From positions 12,835-76,834 of the forward strand of contig MU404172.1 in the NCBI GenBank assembly GCA_022695795.1: a stretch of 64,000 bases of DNA. Reading direction: 5' to 3'. The notes under the pieces are model-generated. The model made no database searches and had not been told where the DNA came from. It worked only from the letters and a program-made list of their open reading frames with translations. Below, one piece after another: positions 11,815 through 23,008 of this stretch (positions within the stretch are counted from its first letter, which is position 1; each line of letters opens with the position of its first letter). The position numbers were made by a program, and so were the translations under genes. The DNA comes from Biscogniauxia marginata. Its lineage: Eukaryota > Ascomycota > Sordariomycetes > Xylariales > Xylariaceae.

Positions 11815-13463
11815 TGCCATTCGGATGCGCGCTGAAGTTACATCACGTCTCGGAATGAGAGCCACCCAACACAGTCATGTCAATGTGTATCATGGTACTT
11901 AAAACGTCGGTGTGCCAACTATGTGAATAGGTCAACGTGCTGTTGTAATCAGTGGTAACCTTTTTGAGTTCCAACAATTTTTACATCCTCATATAGTGCC
12001 CTACTAGAAAACAAGGCTTAAACCAGCACACTCCATCTTGGGAGACTTTTCTTGATCATTTGCAAGTGTACTCAAGGCAGTACGGAAATTACAGTTTCTC
12101 TAATTCAAGAAATCATCCGAATCATCGCTAGATAACTAGCTAAAAAGTTTGCTCGAAGTCGACGTACCTATGGCAGTAACTACGACTGAGGATGGAGTCC
12201 GGGAACCTGTTTTCACTGCAAACCGACCAAAGTAGAGATGGGTTTTAAAGTGGTTACCTAGGTAATTAAATGAAAATCTACGGTTTGGTGCAGCGCGAAA
12301 CGTGGAGAAAACTAATCTCCTCGGACCGGCCCACAAACCATCTCAAGCCAGAACCCAAATGAAAGAGACATAACTATACTACGACGTTCTGACACACGCC
12401 AAGGATCTTGCTCAACTAAACCTCCATTCCGACTTCGAGTCTTTAGCACGTGGGTACATTGCCCTTAGACCCACCCTGGCGTTTTCCTGTCTTGCTTTTT
12501 CTCAAGCCTGAGTTAAGGGGTTCTGCCAGTCAGGGTAATAGTCGATAATCTCGTTAATCGCCAGCTGATCTAGTAAATTGGAATCTGCTACCAATCAGAT
12601 TGACTGCCCTTGCACGCTCTGATCTTCTATTCCCACGATCTGGCGCCTAGCCCCTGTTTAAGTCACCACAGCGTTCGGCTGTTAAAAAAACACTTTGACT
12701 TAATGATGAGCCCTTTCACTCTCTCTTGCTATAATAAATTTACGTTATATGTGCGTGTAATGTGAGCAGACTGGTAAGATCTCACGCGTCATTGGCACCG
12801 GGGCAGATGCTCTGGATCGGAAAGGGAGTGCGCAATCCCATTCAAGCGATTACGCAGCTGCCGTTCCTCTGATGATGTCGTCCCGTATAGAGGTCAATAC
12901 AGGTCAATATCTTTAGGGCTATCCACGAAGTTTTTTTTTCTAGCTGCCGTTGGACTCAGAATATTATCGAGCATATATCCCCAGAAGAATTAGACATGTG
13001 GTCGAAATGATTGGCTACGACGACGACGAGCAGCTCACTAACGATTACTCAGCCTATCGAACTGATTTGTTCTAAACTTTCAAGGTAGCCGGATGCTAAT
13101 ACAGTGGAGTGCATATTTAGGCATTTTTGAGGCGTCATATGAGGATGGAGTATACACATGTGGTCATCCCATAGCTAGGTACATACCTAAGGATAAGGTG
13201 CTATCTGAGAACTTTCACGTTCTTTCCAAGAGAACAGCTGAGTGGCTACAGACAGGCGAAGTCGGTGCTGATCACTTGAGATAAGTCTCAACAACGAGGA
13301 TATATTCCCCCTACCCCCTCAGCCCGCCTTTTTAGGACCTTCTCTCTTCCGGTCCTACGTGAGATTCTCAAGAGCATTTTCCAACACTTCGGAGGTATCT
13401 TTTCAACATCCCGCTCTTACTCCATAGAAATGAGAGAGTACCATAGATTCTCTTGGTGGTAAC
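11815..13463. other. intergenic region, 1.65 kb
   Basis: No gene could be supported on either strand. Composition is normal, so this is not a RIP block. A 63-codon open frame at 13093-13284 has no recognisable features and poor context. The last 150 bp are pyrimidine-rich and probably form the BTA1 promoter and leader. Confidence 0.5.
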
Positions 13464-16061
13464 ATGTCATTTCCTATTGCGGAGATGAGAATCTACATTG
13501 TTGGGATAGCGGTGGTCCTCATTCTAGGATCTCGCCTCTCCATTCTGTTTATGAAGAAGCAGGCTAAGAAGGGTGAGGCACCGAACTTGCTCTATTCTCT
13601 GTGGCTGTTCTTCTATGCCTGCTTCCTCAAGCCGCACGATGGTGATAGCAAGGGTACCCAACAGGAAGCCCTTGAGAGCTTCTACAAGAACCAGGCCAGT
13701 GTGTATGATGCAACCAGGAAGGCTCTCCTTCAGGGCCGCGAGGACATGTTGGCCCTAGCGGCCGCCCAGCTCGCGTACAAAGCCAAGAAAAACGACAAGG
13801 CAGCGAAGAACACTCGACGTATTTGGGTTGATGTGAGTGTCATTCTTCTCTTCACAAGTACTGCCGTTGTTTACAAGCCACACAGGTAGGCGGGGGCACT
13901 GGATGGAACATTGAGACAATGGCTCAATTCATGAGCGTGCCAGAGTTTTTTGACAGTGTATACCTTGTCGACTTTTCCTCGTCTCTCTGCGAGGTCGCCC
14001 GCAGACGCTTTGCCAGGCTCGGCTGGGAAAACGTCAAGGTCATCTGTCAAGATGCCAGGAAATTCCGTTTAGAGGATCACGAACCAACAGCCAATGGCGG
14101 ACGTGCACCCTTCTCTAATTTGAGTTATTTCTCTCAGGAACATCATAAGCACGGTGGTGCCGATTTGATAACCATGTCCTACAGTTTGTCGATGATTGTG
14201 AGTGAGGCCTGTTATAACTTTTGATCTAGTGCTCACAGCCGTCTAGCCTGATTACTATTCTGTCGTTGATGTATTGCCATCCCTATTGGCACCCGACGGC
14301 ATGATTGGCGTAGTTGACTTCTACGTCCAATCTCGAGTTGATGTCAGCTTTCGTAACTATACTGGTGGTTTTATAGACCGACACGTGAATTTCTTCTCAA
14401 GAACCTTCTGGCGTGCGTGGTTCGATATCGACAGGGTGGCTCTGGAGCCCGGACGACGGGATTACCTCGAATACAGCTTCGGGACAGTCTTGAATGTCAA
14501 CACTCGCAACTATGTTTTAGGTGCGATCCCCTATTATATCTGGCTCGGCTCTCATAAGCGGCCGGCGTCGTCTAGTCTTCCACACGAAATTGTGGAAAAG
14601 GTTGACGCGCTGGTTACCGAGTCGCCTTACTTGCATCCGGCCAATCACTCAGCAGCTCTGTCTCGTGCGGTTGAGAGAGCTGCACCAGAGCTTCGGTCTA
14701 AGGCTTTCAGCGTCGCTGTCGTGAACCTCTCTTCAAATCTTCCGCTCCCTTCTTTCTTCTATCAAAACCATCATTATCGAATCTACTATGATGACCAGCT
14801 TAAGAAGCACACACAATTCAATGATGAGTACATTTATGCCTTCACCTGGGAAGACACTCGAGTTGACGACCGCATCTTGAAATTGAAGTCGGATGATGTA
14901 GTCCTCGCTATCACTAGTGCTGGTGACAATATCCTGTCGTATGCTATTCAAAATCCGGCCAGAATTCACGCTGTGGATCTAAATCCCACACAGAATCACC
15001 TACTTGAGCTCAAGGTCGCCGCATATTTGTCTGTACCTTACAAAGACTTCTGGAAGATCTTTGGCGAGGGGAAGCACACCGAATTCCGGTCTTTGCTTAT
15101 CTCGAGGATGTCTCCTCATCTGTCTAGCCGCGCATTCCAGTACTGGCTCAGTAATCATTACATCTTTACTAAGAGTAAGGGCGGCCTGTATGATACTGGC
15201 GGCTCCAAGCACGGAATTCGGATATGCCGTTGGATCACCCGCGTATTTGGTTGCCGGTCCGCGGTCAAGGACCTGCTCAGGGCCAAGACACTCAACGAGC
15301 AAAGGGAGATCTGGCGAAACCGGATACGGCCCGCGCTGCTCTCCCGTCTCGTCTCCAAGTTCGTGGTCAGCCAGGAATCCTTCCTCTGGACGGCCCTCGG
15401 CGTGCCAAAGAACCAGCTGGCCATCATCGAGAAAGATCACGCTGCGTCCGACGCCGTGTCCGGCCCAAATCCGACGGCGAAAAACACGCGGTCGCACGCC
15501 ATCTGGGAATACATGGTCAATACGCTCGACCCTATGATCGAGTCGACGCACATCGCGGTCGACAACCCGTACTATCGCGTCTGCCTCGACGGCAAGTTCT
15601 CCCGCCGCTGCCACCCGGACTACCTCGCTCCGCAGGCGCACGCGCGGCTCTCGCGGCCGGGCGCCCTCGATGGCCTACGCATCCACACGGACGAGATCGA
15701 CGAGGTGATCGCGCGGATCGCGCCCGGGAAACTTACGGTGGCAGTCGTCATGGACAGCATGGACTGGTTCGACCCGGGATCGCAAGCCGCGGCCGCGCAG
15801 ATCACCAAGCTGAATCGGGCTCTCAAGATGGGCGGGCGAGTGATGCTGCGCTCGGCCGGCCTCCGGCCCTGGTACCTCGACGAGTTCGAGAGGCACGGCT
15901 TCGCGGCCAAGTGCGTGGGCTCCCGCAGAGCGGGCGCGTGCATCGACCGCGTCAACATGTACGCGTCGTGCTGGGTCTGCACCAAGAGGGAGAACCTCGC
16001 GCCGCCGACGCCGGAGATGGACTCTCTGGCCGGCCCAGAGATTACGTCCCTGGAGATTTGA
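13464..16061 (+). CDS. BTA1: betaine lipid (DGTS) synthase, BtaB-BtaA fusion
   Basis: Three exons: 13464-13832, 13886-14197 and 14247-16061, with 53- and 49-bp introns; 831 aa. The enzyme makes diacylglyceryl-trimethylhomoserine: the BtaA part transfers the aminocarboxypropyl group of S-adenosylmethionine to diacylglycerol, and the BtaB part methylates the amino group three times. Residues 8-30 form a hydrophobic anchor (IYIVGIAVVLILGSRLSILF). The methyltransferase SAM loop VGGGTGWN starts at residue 124, exactly at the first splice join. The BtaA half (about 390-815, DUF3419) has ITSAGDNILSYAI at about 448, AVDLNPTQNHLLELK after it, and MDSMDWFDP at about 729. BtaB-first order is the fungal arrangement. 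In fungi such genes respond to phosphate starvation; I saw no site proving that here. Confidence 0.95.
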
Positions 16062-16710
16062 GCTGAAGCGCACACAACTGAGACAACGGGCTGACATGTC
16101 TAATGGCCCATGTTGTTAAGATGGGGGCTGCTATATAGATGGCTTATGCGAATTCAAGGTTCAGCGGTTTATTTACACTGCATGCATCCCGCATAGGACA
16201 TGGCTTGGGAATTAGGGGGCTGAAGGGGGGTTGTGCCGCAGAGGCTGTTGTTACTTGTGATGCTCCTTTAACAACTCTCGGATCAATCGAGATGAAACCA
16301 CCTTGTTAATGTTACATGTGATTTGCCCGTGACCAGGTTAGGCACCGTGTTGTTTTAAAGTGATACCTACAGCATCATATTGGCCTGTGAGTATATCAGG
16401 AGAGAGTGCTGCGCCGGTCGGGAGTTACACTACATTGATTTATTCGGCTGCCTAACTGTTCCTTTAAAGAGCGGCGTGAATCCTCCCAACTTCGACTTCA
16501 ACTTCAACTTCAACTTCAGCCTCAGCTCATCGAGAGACCACATTTTCGGGAGGCAAATTAGTTGGACGACAGAGTTGCGGTTCTCAAACATCCACTGCTG
16601 ACGTCATGAGATGACCAGATAATAATCCATTAAGCACCAACAGAATTGCCGTCCAGCTCCTTCAATCCTTGTATCGACTAAACCTAGTCAACATCAACAT
16701 CAATATCGTG
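16062..16710. other. intergenic, BTA1 to DUF726 gene
   Basis: 649 bp between two plus-strand genes. It contains a short (TTCAAC)n hexamer run at about 16490-16520. No gene is seen. The last 40 bp (CAACATCAACATC-like) form the leader of the next gene; its frame is open upstream of the ATG but contains no other ATG. Confidence 0.55.
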
Positions 16711-19221
16711 ATGGCGCCACTTACTAACGAGCCTGACGCCCTGCGAGTCGTCCTCAACCCGGCCCGGCGCAAAGCATTCTATACTCTGGTGTCCGACATC
16801 ACGAGTTACATGCGCTCCGAACTAGAATTAAACCATCCCGACAGTCCGCATCCCTTATCGTCGCCATCAACTGAGGACCCGCCACCGCCGTATTCAGAAG
16901 TAGCTGAAGCGCCACCATCCGCACCCCGCACTCACAGTGGTAATAGCAACAGCCAGCAGCCATCACAAGAGAATGACCGTAATAATAACGAAGACAATGA
17001 CACCCCACCCCCAAGGCCACCCCGTCCACCCAAGCGCGTGGCCCCGAGCCCAGCACTCATCAGCCTTAGGAAATCCGCACTGCTGCACTGCGACTCCTGG
17101 CGTGCCGAGACCATGGGTAAGCTCAGGGAGGTTGTATCCAAGCCCGACGACCAGAAGGTCATCGACGCGCGGCGCAAGCGCGCCGAGGCGCTCGCCGCCC
17201 GGAGCCGGGAAGTCCCCGAGGAGGGCGAGGACCTACTAAGCTTCGACGAGTCCGCTGCTGGCCCCTCGTCCTTATCCTCGTCTTCTCAGGGCGCACGGGC
17301 CGGAGCCCCCAGCGTGGTCACCTTCCAGCGCCTGTACCGGCCGGTACCGACGCGGCTCGCGTCGGTGGCCCTAGACGACCGGCAGGAGATCCTCAGCGCG
17401 ACGCTGATCCTGCTGCTCTCCATCGGCAACTACTCGGCGTACTCGCGCGTGCTCATGTGCTACCTCGCATCATCGCTCCAGGTCCCGCCGCGCTTCCTTG
17501 ACCGCGAAGAGGCCGAGGTCGCCACCACCATGGTGGAGGCCGCGCAGAAGGCCGACGCCGAAAATAAGAAGAACGGCGATGTTGGCTTGTCGGCCGATGC
17601 CGAGACCCAGAAGCGCAAGGCCGAGGGCAAGCTCGGCAGGTACTGGAAGGTCGGGCTCGCATCTGTCGCGGGCGCTGCCATCATCGGTGTTACCGGTGGT
17701 CTGGCGGCCCCCGCTGTCGCTGGCGTCATCGGGGGCCTTATGGGATCTGTGGGACTTGGTGGTCTGGCTAGTTTTCTCGGAATCTTCTGGATGAACGGCG
17801 CGCTGGTCGGCACCATCTTTGGGGCGTTCGGCGCCAAGATGACGGGCGGCCTCGTTGACCAGTACGCCAAGGAGGTAGACGACTTCAAGTTCCTGCCGCT
17901 GAGGAAGGAATGGGGCGAGGGATGGTCAAAAGACGGGCCCGAGGCCCGCAGGCTGCGCGTCACGATCGGCATCAACGGTTGGCTCCGGTACGAGGACGAC
18001 ATCACCAAGCCCTGGCGGGTCCTAGGTGATGAGACCGAGGTCTTCGCCCTCAGGTACGAGATCAAGAGCCTGGTAGCTCTGGGAAACAAGCTGAGGGCGC
18101 TGGTGAGCTCTGCGGCCTGGTCGGCCGTCCGGGCGGAGATCCTGAAGCGTACGGTCCTTATCACGTTACAGAGCGCGCTGTGGCCGATCTTGCTCCTGAA
18201 CTCGGCCTCTAGCATCGATAACCCCTTTAGCCTGGCTCGCAACCGTTCCGAGAAGGCCGGCAAGATCCTGGCGGACGCGTTGATTAACAAGGTGCAGGGT
18301 GAGCGACCGGTTACCCTGGTGGGCTACTCGCTAGGAGCGAGGGTCATCTACTCCTGCCTGCGCGTGCTGGCCGAGCGCAAGGCCTTCGGCCTGATCGACA
18401 CGGTAGTGCTCATCGGCGCGCCGGTACCCTCGAACCCGGGCCACTGGCAGCTAATGCGCACCGTGGTCGCGGGCAAGCTCTTCAACGTCTACAGCGAGAA
18501 CGACTACATACTGGGGTTCCTGTACCGCAGCACGAGCCTGCAGCTCGGCATCGCGGGACTCCAGCCCATCGGCGGCTCCATCGACGGCGTCGAGAACCTC
18601 GACCTCAGCACCGAGGTCAAGGGCCACCTGCGCTACCCCGAGCTGATCGCACAGATCCTCACGCGCTGCGGCTTCCCCCGCGTCAAGGGCGGCGCGAGCG
18701 CGATCGAGAAGGAGAAGGAGGAGGGGGACGATGGGATCAAGCTCCACGACCGCGACTGGGCCGAGCTCGGCACCCTCGTCGATGTCGATGACCCGGAGAA
18801 GAGGCCGCCGCTGCCATCGCGCCACCGGCCACGAGAGATGGAGAACGAAAAATTCGACCCCCGGGTGAAGAATGTCTCCGAGCCTAAGAGCGACGCCCCC
18901 GTCAAGGAAGAGAGGTTGATAGGCTTCCAGGTCTCCGAGGAACGCAAGGCGAAGGAGGCTGCTGCTTCTGCTTCCACAGCTCACGCGTCAGCCTCCGTGC
19001 CGAATCTACCCGAGAGGCCGGCCGGTGGTGCTGGGGCAGAGAGGTCCGCTAGCACGGGACAGATCCCGCAGGGAGGACCGTCGAGCAGGCATTCGGGATG
19101 GGGTGTGGATGACGTTGATGATGAAGATGATGAGCACAGTGGCGGTATCAAGATGATGGATCATGAGGAATTCAGCGACGCCGAGCTAACTATGGTCGAA
19201 CCGGAGAGTATTAGGGATTAA
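16711..19221 (+). CDS. DUF726 (TMCO4/Mil1-like) membrane alpha/beta-hydrolase
   Basis: One exon of 836 codons. The start is set at the first ATG, 16711 (MAPLTNEPDALRVV). Residues 1-200 are Pro/Ser-rich and disordered. About 310-385 is a glycine/alanine-rich hydrophobic segment (ASVAGAAIIGVTGGLAAP, then LGGLASFLGIFWMNGALVGT), likely membrane-inserted. The hydrolase block contains GYSLGAR at about residue 537, the GxSxG nucleophile motif, followed by VVLIGAPVPSNPGHW. The last 180 residues are charged and disordered, ending with Asp/Glu runs. Yeast Mil1 (YFL034W), an adaptin-binding protein, and human TMCO4 are family members. The true substrate is not known. The lipase-like reaction is inferred from the motif only. 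Confidence 0.9.
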   Translation: MAPLTNEPDALRVVLNPARRKAFYTLVSDITSYMRSELELNHPDSPHPLSSPSTEDPPPPYSEVAEAPPSAPRTHSGNSNSQQPSQENDRNNNEDNDTPPPRPPRPPKRVAPSPALISLRKSALLHCDSWRAETMGKLREVVSKPDDQKVIDARRKRAEALAARSREVPEEGEDLLSFDESAAGPSSLSSSSQGARAGAPSVVTFQRLYRPVPTRLASVALDDRQEILSATLILLLSIGNYSAYSRVLMCYLASSLQVPPRFLDREEAEVATTMVEAAQKADAENKKNGDVGLSADAETQKRKAEGKLGRYWKVGLASVAGAAIIGVTGGLAAPAVAGVIGGLMGSVGLGGLASFLGIFWMNGALVGTIFGAFGAKMTGGLVDQYAKEVDDFKFLPLRKEWGEGWSKDGPEARRLRVTIGINGWLRYEDDITKPWRVLGDETEVFALRYEIKSLVALGNKLRALVSSAAWSAVRAEILKRTVLITLQSALWPILLLNSASSIDNPFSLARNRSEKAGKILADALINKVQGERPVTLVGYSLGARVIYSCLRVLAERKAFGLIDTVVLIGAPVPSNPGHWQLMRTVVAGKLFNVYSENDYILGFLYRSTSLQLGIAGLQPIGGSIDGVENLDLSTEVKGHLRYPELIAQILTRCGFPRVKGGASAIEKEKEEGDDGIKLHDRDWAELGTLVDVDDPEKRPPLPSRHRPREMENEKFDPRVKNVSEPKSDAPVKEERLIGFQVSEERKAKEAAASASTAHASASVPNLPERPAGGAGAERSASTGQIPQGGPSSRHSGWGVDDVDDEDDEHSGGIKMMDHEEFSDAELTMVEPESIRD

Positions 19222-19680
19222 AGTGACCCCCTTTTTCTATTATGTTTTCCTTTTTCTTCAACAGGAGTTTAGTGGAGTCCCAAATGAGACTTGAAGTACA
19301 CGAGAAGCCATTGATAACCAGGGGACCTATTTAAAGGTTTATAAACGTACCAGGTAGTCAACGATATCACAATACATGGTCTTAATCTGCTAATATAATA
19401 AATGACAAGCAGAACACACTTATAATAAGAAATTCTATCGGCTAATTTATGCAGAACCTGTCTTAAATAGGACGATGTACACTTAAAGAAAGGATGAAGA
19501 AGACCATCTTCTAATACCGACTTAGGTGGTAATTATTCTTTTATCAGTTTAGTGGGCAGGATATCTATCTCATTGCATGTTACGTCCTAGCATGCTACCT
19601 GGTTATACCTGTCACAGTACCGATTTGGCAGTCGGAACAGGCGATTTTCACAGCAACTCAGCTATAAGTACCAATATTTA
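19222..19680. other. convergent 3' region
   Basis: 459 bp between the stop of the DUF726 gene (+) and the stop of the GNAT gene (-). AT-rich as is normal for fungal 3' ends. No gene or repeat was found. Confidence 0.55.
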
Positions 19681-20627
19681 TTATAGTGTAGATTCCTTGT
19701 CGTACCACGAAGAATCCATCTTCGCAATAATATTATCAATCTCCTTCAAGTTCGCCGCCCTTCCCTTCCCAGTACCGCCCCCAACACCCACGCCGCCCCT
19801 CTGCCCCTCCTCCTCCTCCTCGAGGCGCCCCCCATCCCTATACCTCTCCCTCTCCCTCTCCGCCGCTAGCGCCCTCCACTCGTGGTCCAGCATGGCCAGC
19901 TCGTGGAGATCGCGCCAGGCGCCGCGGAGCCACAGGGCCTCGCGCCGCGTGCCCTCCATGCTGAAGCCGAGCCGCTGACACAGGCGCAGCGCCCCGGGGT
20001 TCCAGTCGCCGCAGCCGACCTCGACGCGGTGCAGCCGCGCCCAGCCGAAGGCCCAGCCCAGCGCCCACGCGATCGCCTCGCCGCCGTGGCCGCGGTTCCG
20101 CCATCCCGCGGCCACGGAGACCGCCAGCGTCGCGCATCCGTGGTGCGCGTGCGGCTCGGCGCCCCGTCGCTGCAGCGTCAGCATCCCCACCGGCGTCCGT
20201 GTCGTGTCGTAGAGGCAGATGTACATGCTGAGCAGGCGCCGCGCGCTCGATCCCAGGGAGCTGATCAGCGCGTCCACTCGCGAGCGGGTCACGCCTATAG
20301 GGAGCGCGGTGTCGAAGTTGAGGGTTGATCTATTTTGAAGTTAGTTAGAGCAAGCGACCTCTTTTTTTTTTTTTTTTAAACGAGGAGGAAAGGGTGAAGA
20401 TTTTACGGAGGCGGTGCTTACGGGTCTCTCATCAGCTCGTACATGAAGTCGTCGTATCTCTTGCTCCTCTCGATCGGGACGTAGCAGAGGCGCTCCGAGC
20501 GGTATATGTCGTCCGCCATATGGCTCTCGGGTTCCGGCCTCTGGATCGGGCTCGGCAGATCATGTGCGCTCGGCTCGCCGGCCACGGCGTCGTCGAAGCC
20601 TGCCTGCTGCGTCTTTAGGAGGTACAT
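19681..20627 (-). CDS. GNAT-family N-acetyltransferase
   Basis: Two exons on the minus strand: 20422-20627 and 19681-20329, intron 92 bp, 284 aa. The join gives YELMRDP-STLNFDTALPIG in phase, and a CTAAC branch-point-like site lies 10-15 bp before the acceptor. The intron carries an 18-nt homopolymer (A on the coding strand). The acetyl-CoA loop is seen in AAGWRNRGHGGEAI at about residue 146, and the C-terminal GNAT part in NPGALRLCQRLGF at about 175, followed by EGTRREALWLRGAWRDL, typical of RimJ/RimL-type acetyltransferases. A Glu/Arg-rich, then Gly-rich tail follows. The acceptor substrate cannot be told. Exon 2 is markedly GC-rich. Confidence 0.85.
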
Positions 20628-21584
20628 GATTTGCTAGTAGCAACAAGTTGTAGTAACTAAAAAGTAACCGAAGCAAAAAGACGACGACAAATCCCGAGCG
20701 GGGGTACACGTGAATAAGGAGTCCCGAGTTCGGTGGTGTTATGCCTGGGTAAGTGTAAGTACCTAACATGATGATCTCAGCTCCCCCCCGCTAGCTAGCT
20801 GTAAGCATGTTCAACAACTGCTGTGCCCTCTCGTTCAACCCTTAACTAGTGTCTTCTCTTTCTATGATAACTGCGGTGGGTGGGTAGCGTCGTGGCCGGT
20901 GTATAAGAGATTGCATTAGGTAAACATTCCTAGGTTAGTCGAATATGGGGGACGGGAGACTAGTCGTGTTGGAGGCTGTTCGTCGCAAAACAAGCTGGGG
21001 TGTGCCCCTCGTGCGAAGCTAGAGAGAGCTGTGAGGTTCTATTTTTAACTCGAGCTGAAGCTAACGACTGCTTACTCGTTCGCCCGTGCCACATGTCGAA
21101 TTCTGGATCGTATGCAAGTAAATCCTATAGAGTCTCTACCCAATCGGGTACGTGTGAAGAGCCGTAAGCAGTGCGGTGTTGCTAACAAGTGTAGGTTAGA
21201 AGACTATGTGCCTAGTCTTATAGCACACGTAAACTCGACTTGGCAGATCGGAGCTAACAAGAGGTTTTATCAAAAGCAAATGATTTATGATATTCGCTGT
21301 TATATGCGTACCTAACACCAAAGCCACCAATTGCCGAGCATTTCCACTGGTTCCCCCCCCCCGGTTTCCTCCCCTAGTTTTACACAAAAGGAAAGCAAGT
21401 CAGACAAAACCTCTGAGAAACGCGTTGCGCGAAAACACCAAAACGCCCTGGACTTTCAGCCCAAACACACGAAGGTGTCACTATATCCGAGTCCCACGGT
21501 GTTCTCCCGTCCAGCTCCCTAGTCAATAAGGCCCTCCATTGTCCTCCCTAGCCAATGGCCCTCCATCCTATCAGCATGGGCATC
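20628..21584. other. intergenic region
   Basis: 957 bp between the GNAT start and the stop of the next minus-strand gene. No coding signal. Short C-runs occur at about 20782 and 21352. Confidence 0.5.
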
Positions 21585-22057
21585 TCACGGGCCCTTATTC
21601 ACGGCGCTCGATGCGTAGAGCCGCGCCGCAGCCTCGAGATTCTGCAGGCTTGAGCGGTCGCCGTAGGCATCCTGTACGGCCTTGAATCGCGCAGTTGCAT
21701 CATCACCGTCAAGGGCAGCGTTGCGCTGCGCGGAGATCTGCGAGCCGACATAGTAGGCTGTTTATGGCACACAAGTCAGTCGAAAAGATCATAGACCAGG
21801 TTATGAACAAAGATTCCATGAATTTGTTTAAACGGTAAAGAAGGAGAAAAAAAGTTTTACTAACCCAGCCCTGCGGCGGCGACAAGTGGAACTAATCTGC
21901 AATTTTATGTCAGCAAAATGTCGAATATACACGTCTACTGGCGTGGTACTCACTTTGCGGATCGGGGTACCCTCCGGGCTCCGGACTTAGTTATCTGGGT
22001 GATGGAGGGTTGAAAGTCGAAGGCGGGCAGGGCTGAGCCGTACGAGTTGGTAGTCAT
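21585..22057 (-). CDS. small three-exon gene, predicted 102-aa membrane or mitochondrial protein
   Basis: Exons on the minus strand: 21954-22057, 21865-21896 and 21585-21757. Introns are 57 bp (GTGAGT...CAG) and 107 bp (GTTAGT...CAG). The frame runs unbroken: MTTNSYGSALPAFDFQPS... then PRSAK, LVPLVAAAGLAYYVGSQIS..., and ends YASSAVNKGP. The middle exon is only 32 bp. All three junctions keep phase, which supports the model. About residues 36-52 are hydrophobic and may be a single membrane span; the N-terminal part is basic with no acidic residue after position 14 until the mid protein. I do not recognise the family. Function unknown; an organellar small membrane protein is a guess. Confidence 0.75.
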
Positions 22058-23008
22058 TTTGCGTTTCTTGGTTGTTGATAGATAGAATATGTGACTAATA
22101 GGGCCGAAAGGCGCCTGGGCTATCGTTGTATGAATGTGAAGTATTGATGTGCGTGCAACAGGTGATCAATCAAACCTGGTTGATTGGTCGGCGAGTAGAC
22201 AAATTAATAGGGCGGCAAGTAGATATATCGTGATCGTGGTTAGAGGTGGATGCTGCTTGATAGTGGTGGGAGATGTGGTGTTGTTCTCTCCCCACGAGCA
22301 GAGGCCTATAAATACAGGCACAGCGAACAAGAACACATATGCGAACACTCCCTGGGAGGCAATGAGGCAATGTAAAGAGGTTTCAGGATTTCGACCCGAG
22401 TGTGGAATGACTTTCGCTCGGCGGCGGACGGCCATGGCATGATATCGGGGCCGGCCGATTTCATAATACGCAGAACAGCACAAGGTGGAACCGTTTCTAC
22501 CCGATCATATGTTTTCTGACGATATACCAGCTGCAATTTACTGCTTATTCCGAGAGGGAAACCTTGACGGCCCATGTCTAGTCGAACTTAACTTGGATAA
22601 AGGTTTGAACCATTCGGGTGGTTCAATATTCAAACCTTTCTCAATGAAGTTTCATTGATCCATCGTCAGGTGCTCTCGTAACAAAGTCAACCCTGCTACA
22701 ACTTGGCAACTCGTCTAACCTTGCTTTGTTGTCTAATACGTTCCGCACATAGTTTCGTCCGACATATAAACATGCGACCAACTCGGCCTAACGGATTCAT
22801 ACGGAGCCCTAAATTTGCCGTAATGAAACCAGGCAACTTTAGAGAACACAACCAACGTCTGTTACACGTACGAGGATGAAATCGACAGATTTCTTGTGAA
22901 ACACGCTTTTGGGGAAATGGCACAGTCGTTTTAGATTTCTACCACTTGATAGCGCGCGTATTCATCCATGAACCCGAGCCCGGAATTCGGCGCCACCTTC
23001 TAACTATT
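22058..23008. other. intergenic region with a cluster of inverted repeats
   Basis: 951 bp with no supported gene. At 22599-22658 three inverted repeats are packed together: an 11-bp pair (22599-22609 with 22629-22639), an 8-bp pair inside it (22605-22612 with 22619-22626) that competes for the same bases, and an adjacent 8-bp pair (22641-22648 with 22651-22658). Confidence 0.65.

Noticed and set aside
13093..13284. 63-codon open frame between the AlaX-like gene and BTA1
   Set aside because: No motif, no matching exon and no promoter-like context; could be chance.
15224..16066. Long open frames overlapping the 3' part of BTA1 in other frames and strands
   Set aside because: They arise from GC-rich third positions of the BTA1 coding region; the BTA1 frame has clear domain motifs.
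22166..22575. Several 60-105-codon open frames on both strands
   Set aside because: They overlap each other, start without context and lack any conserved motif; the region is treated as intergenic.
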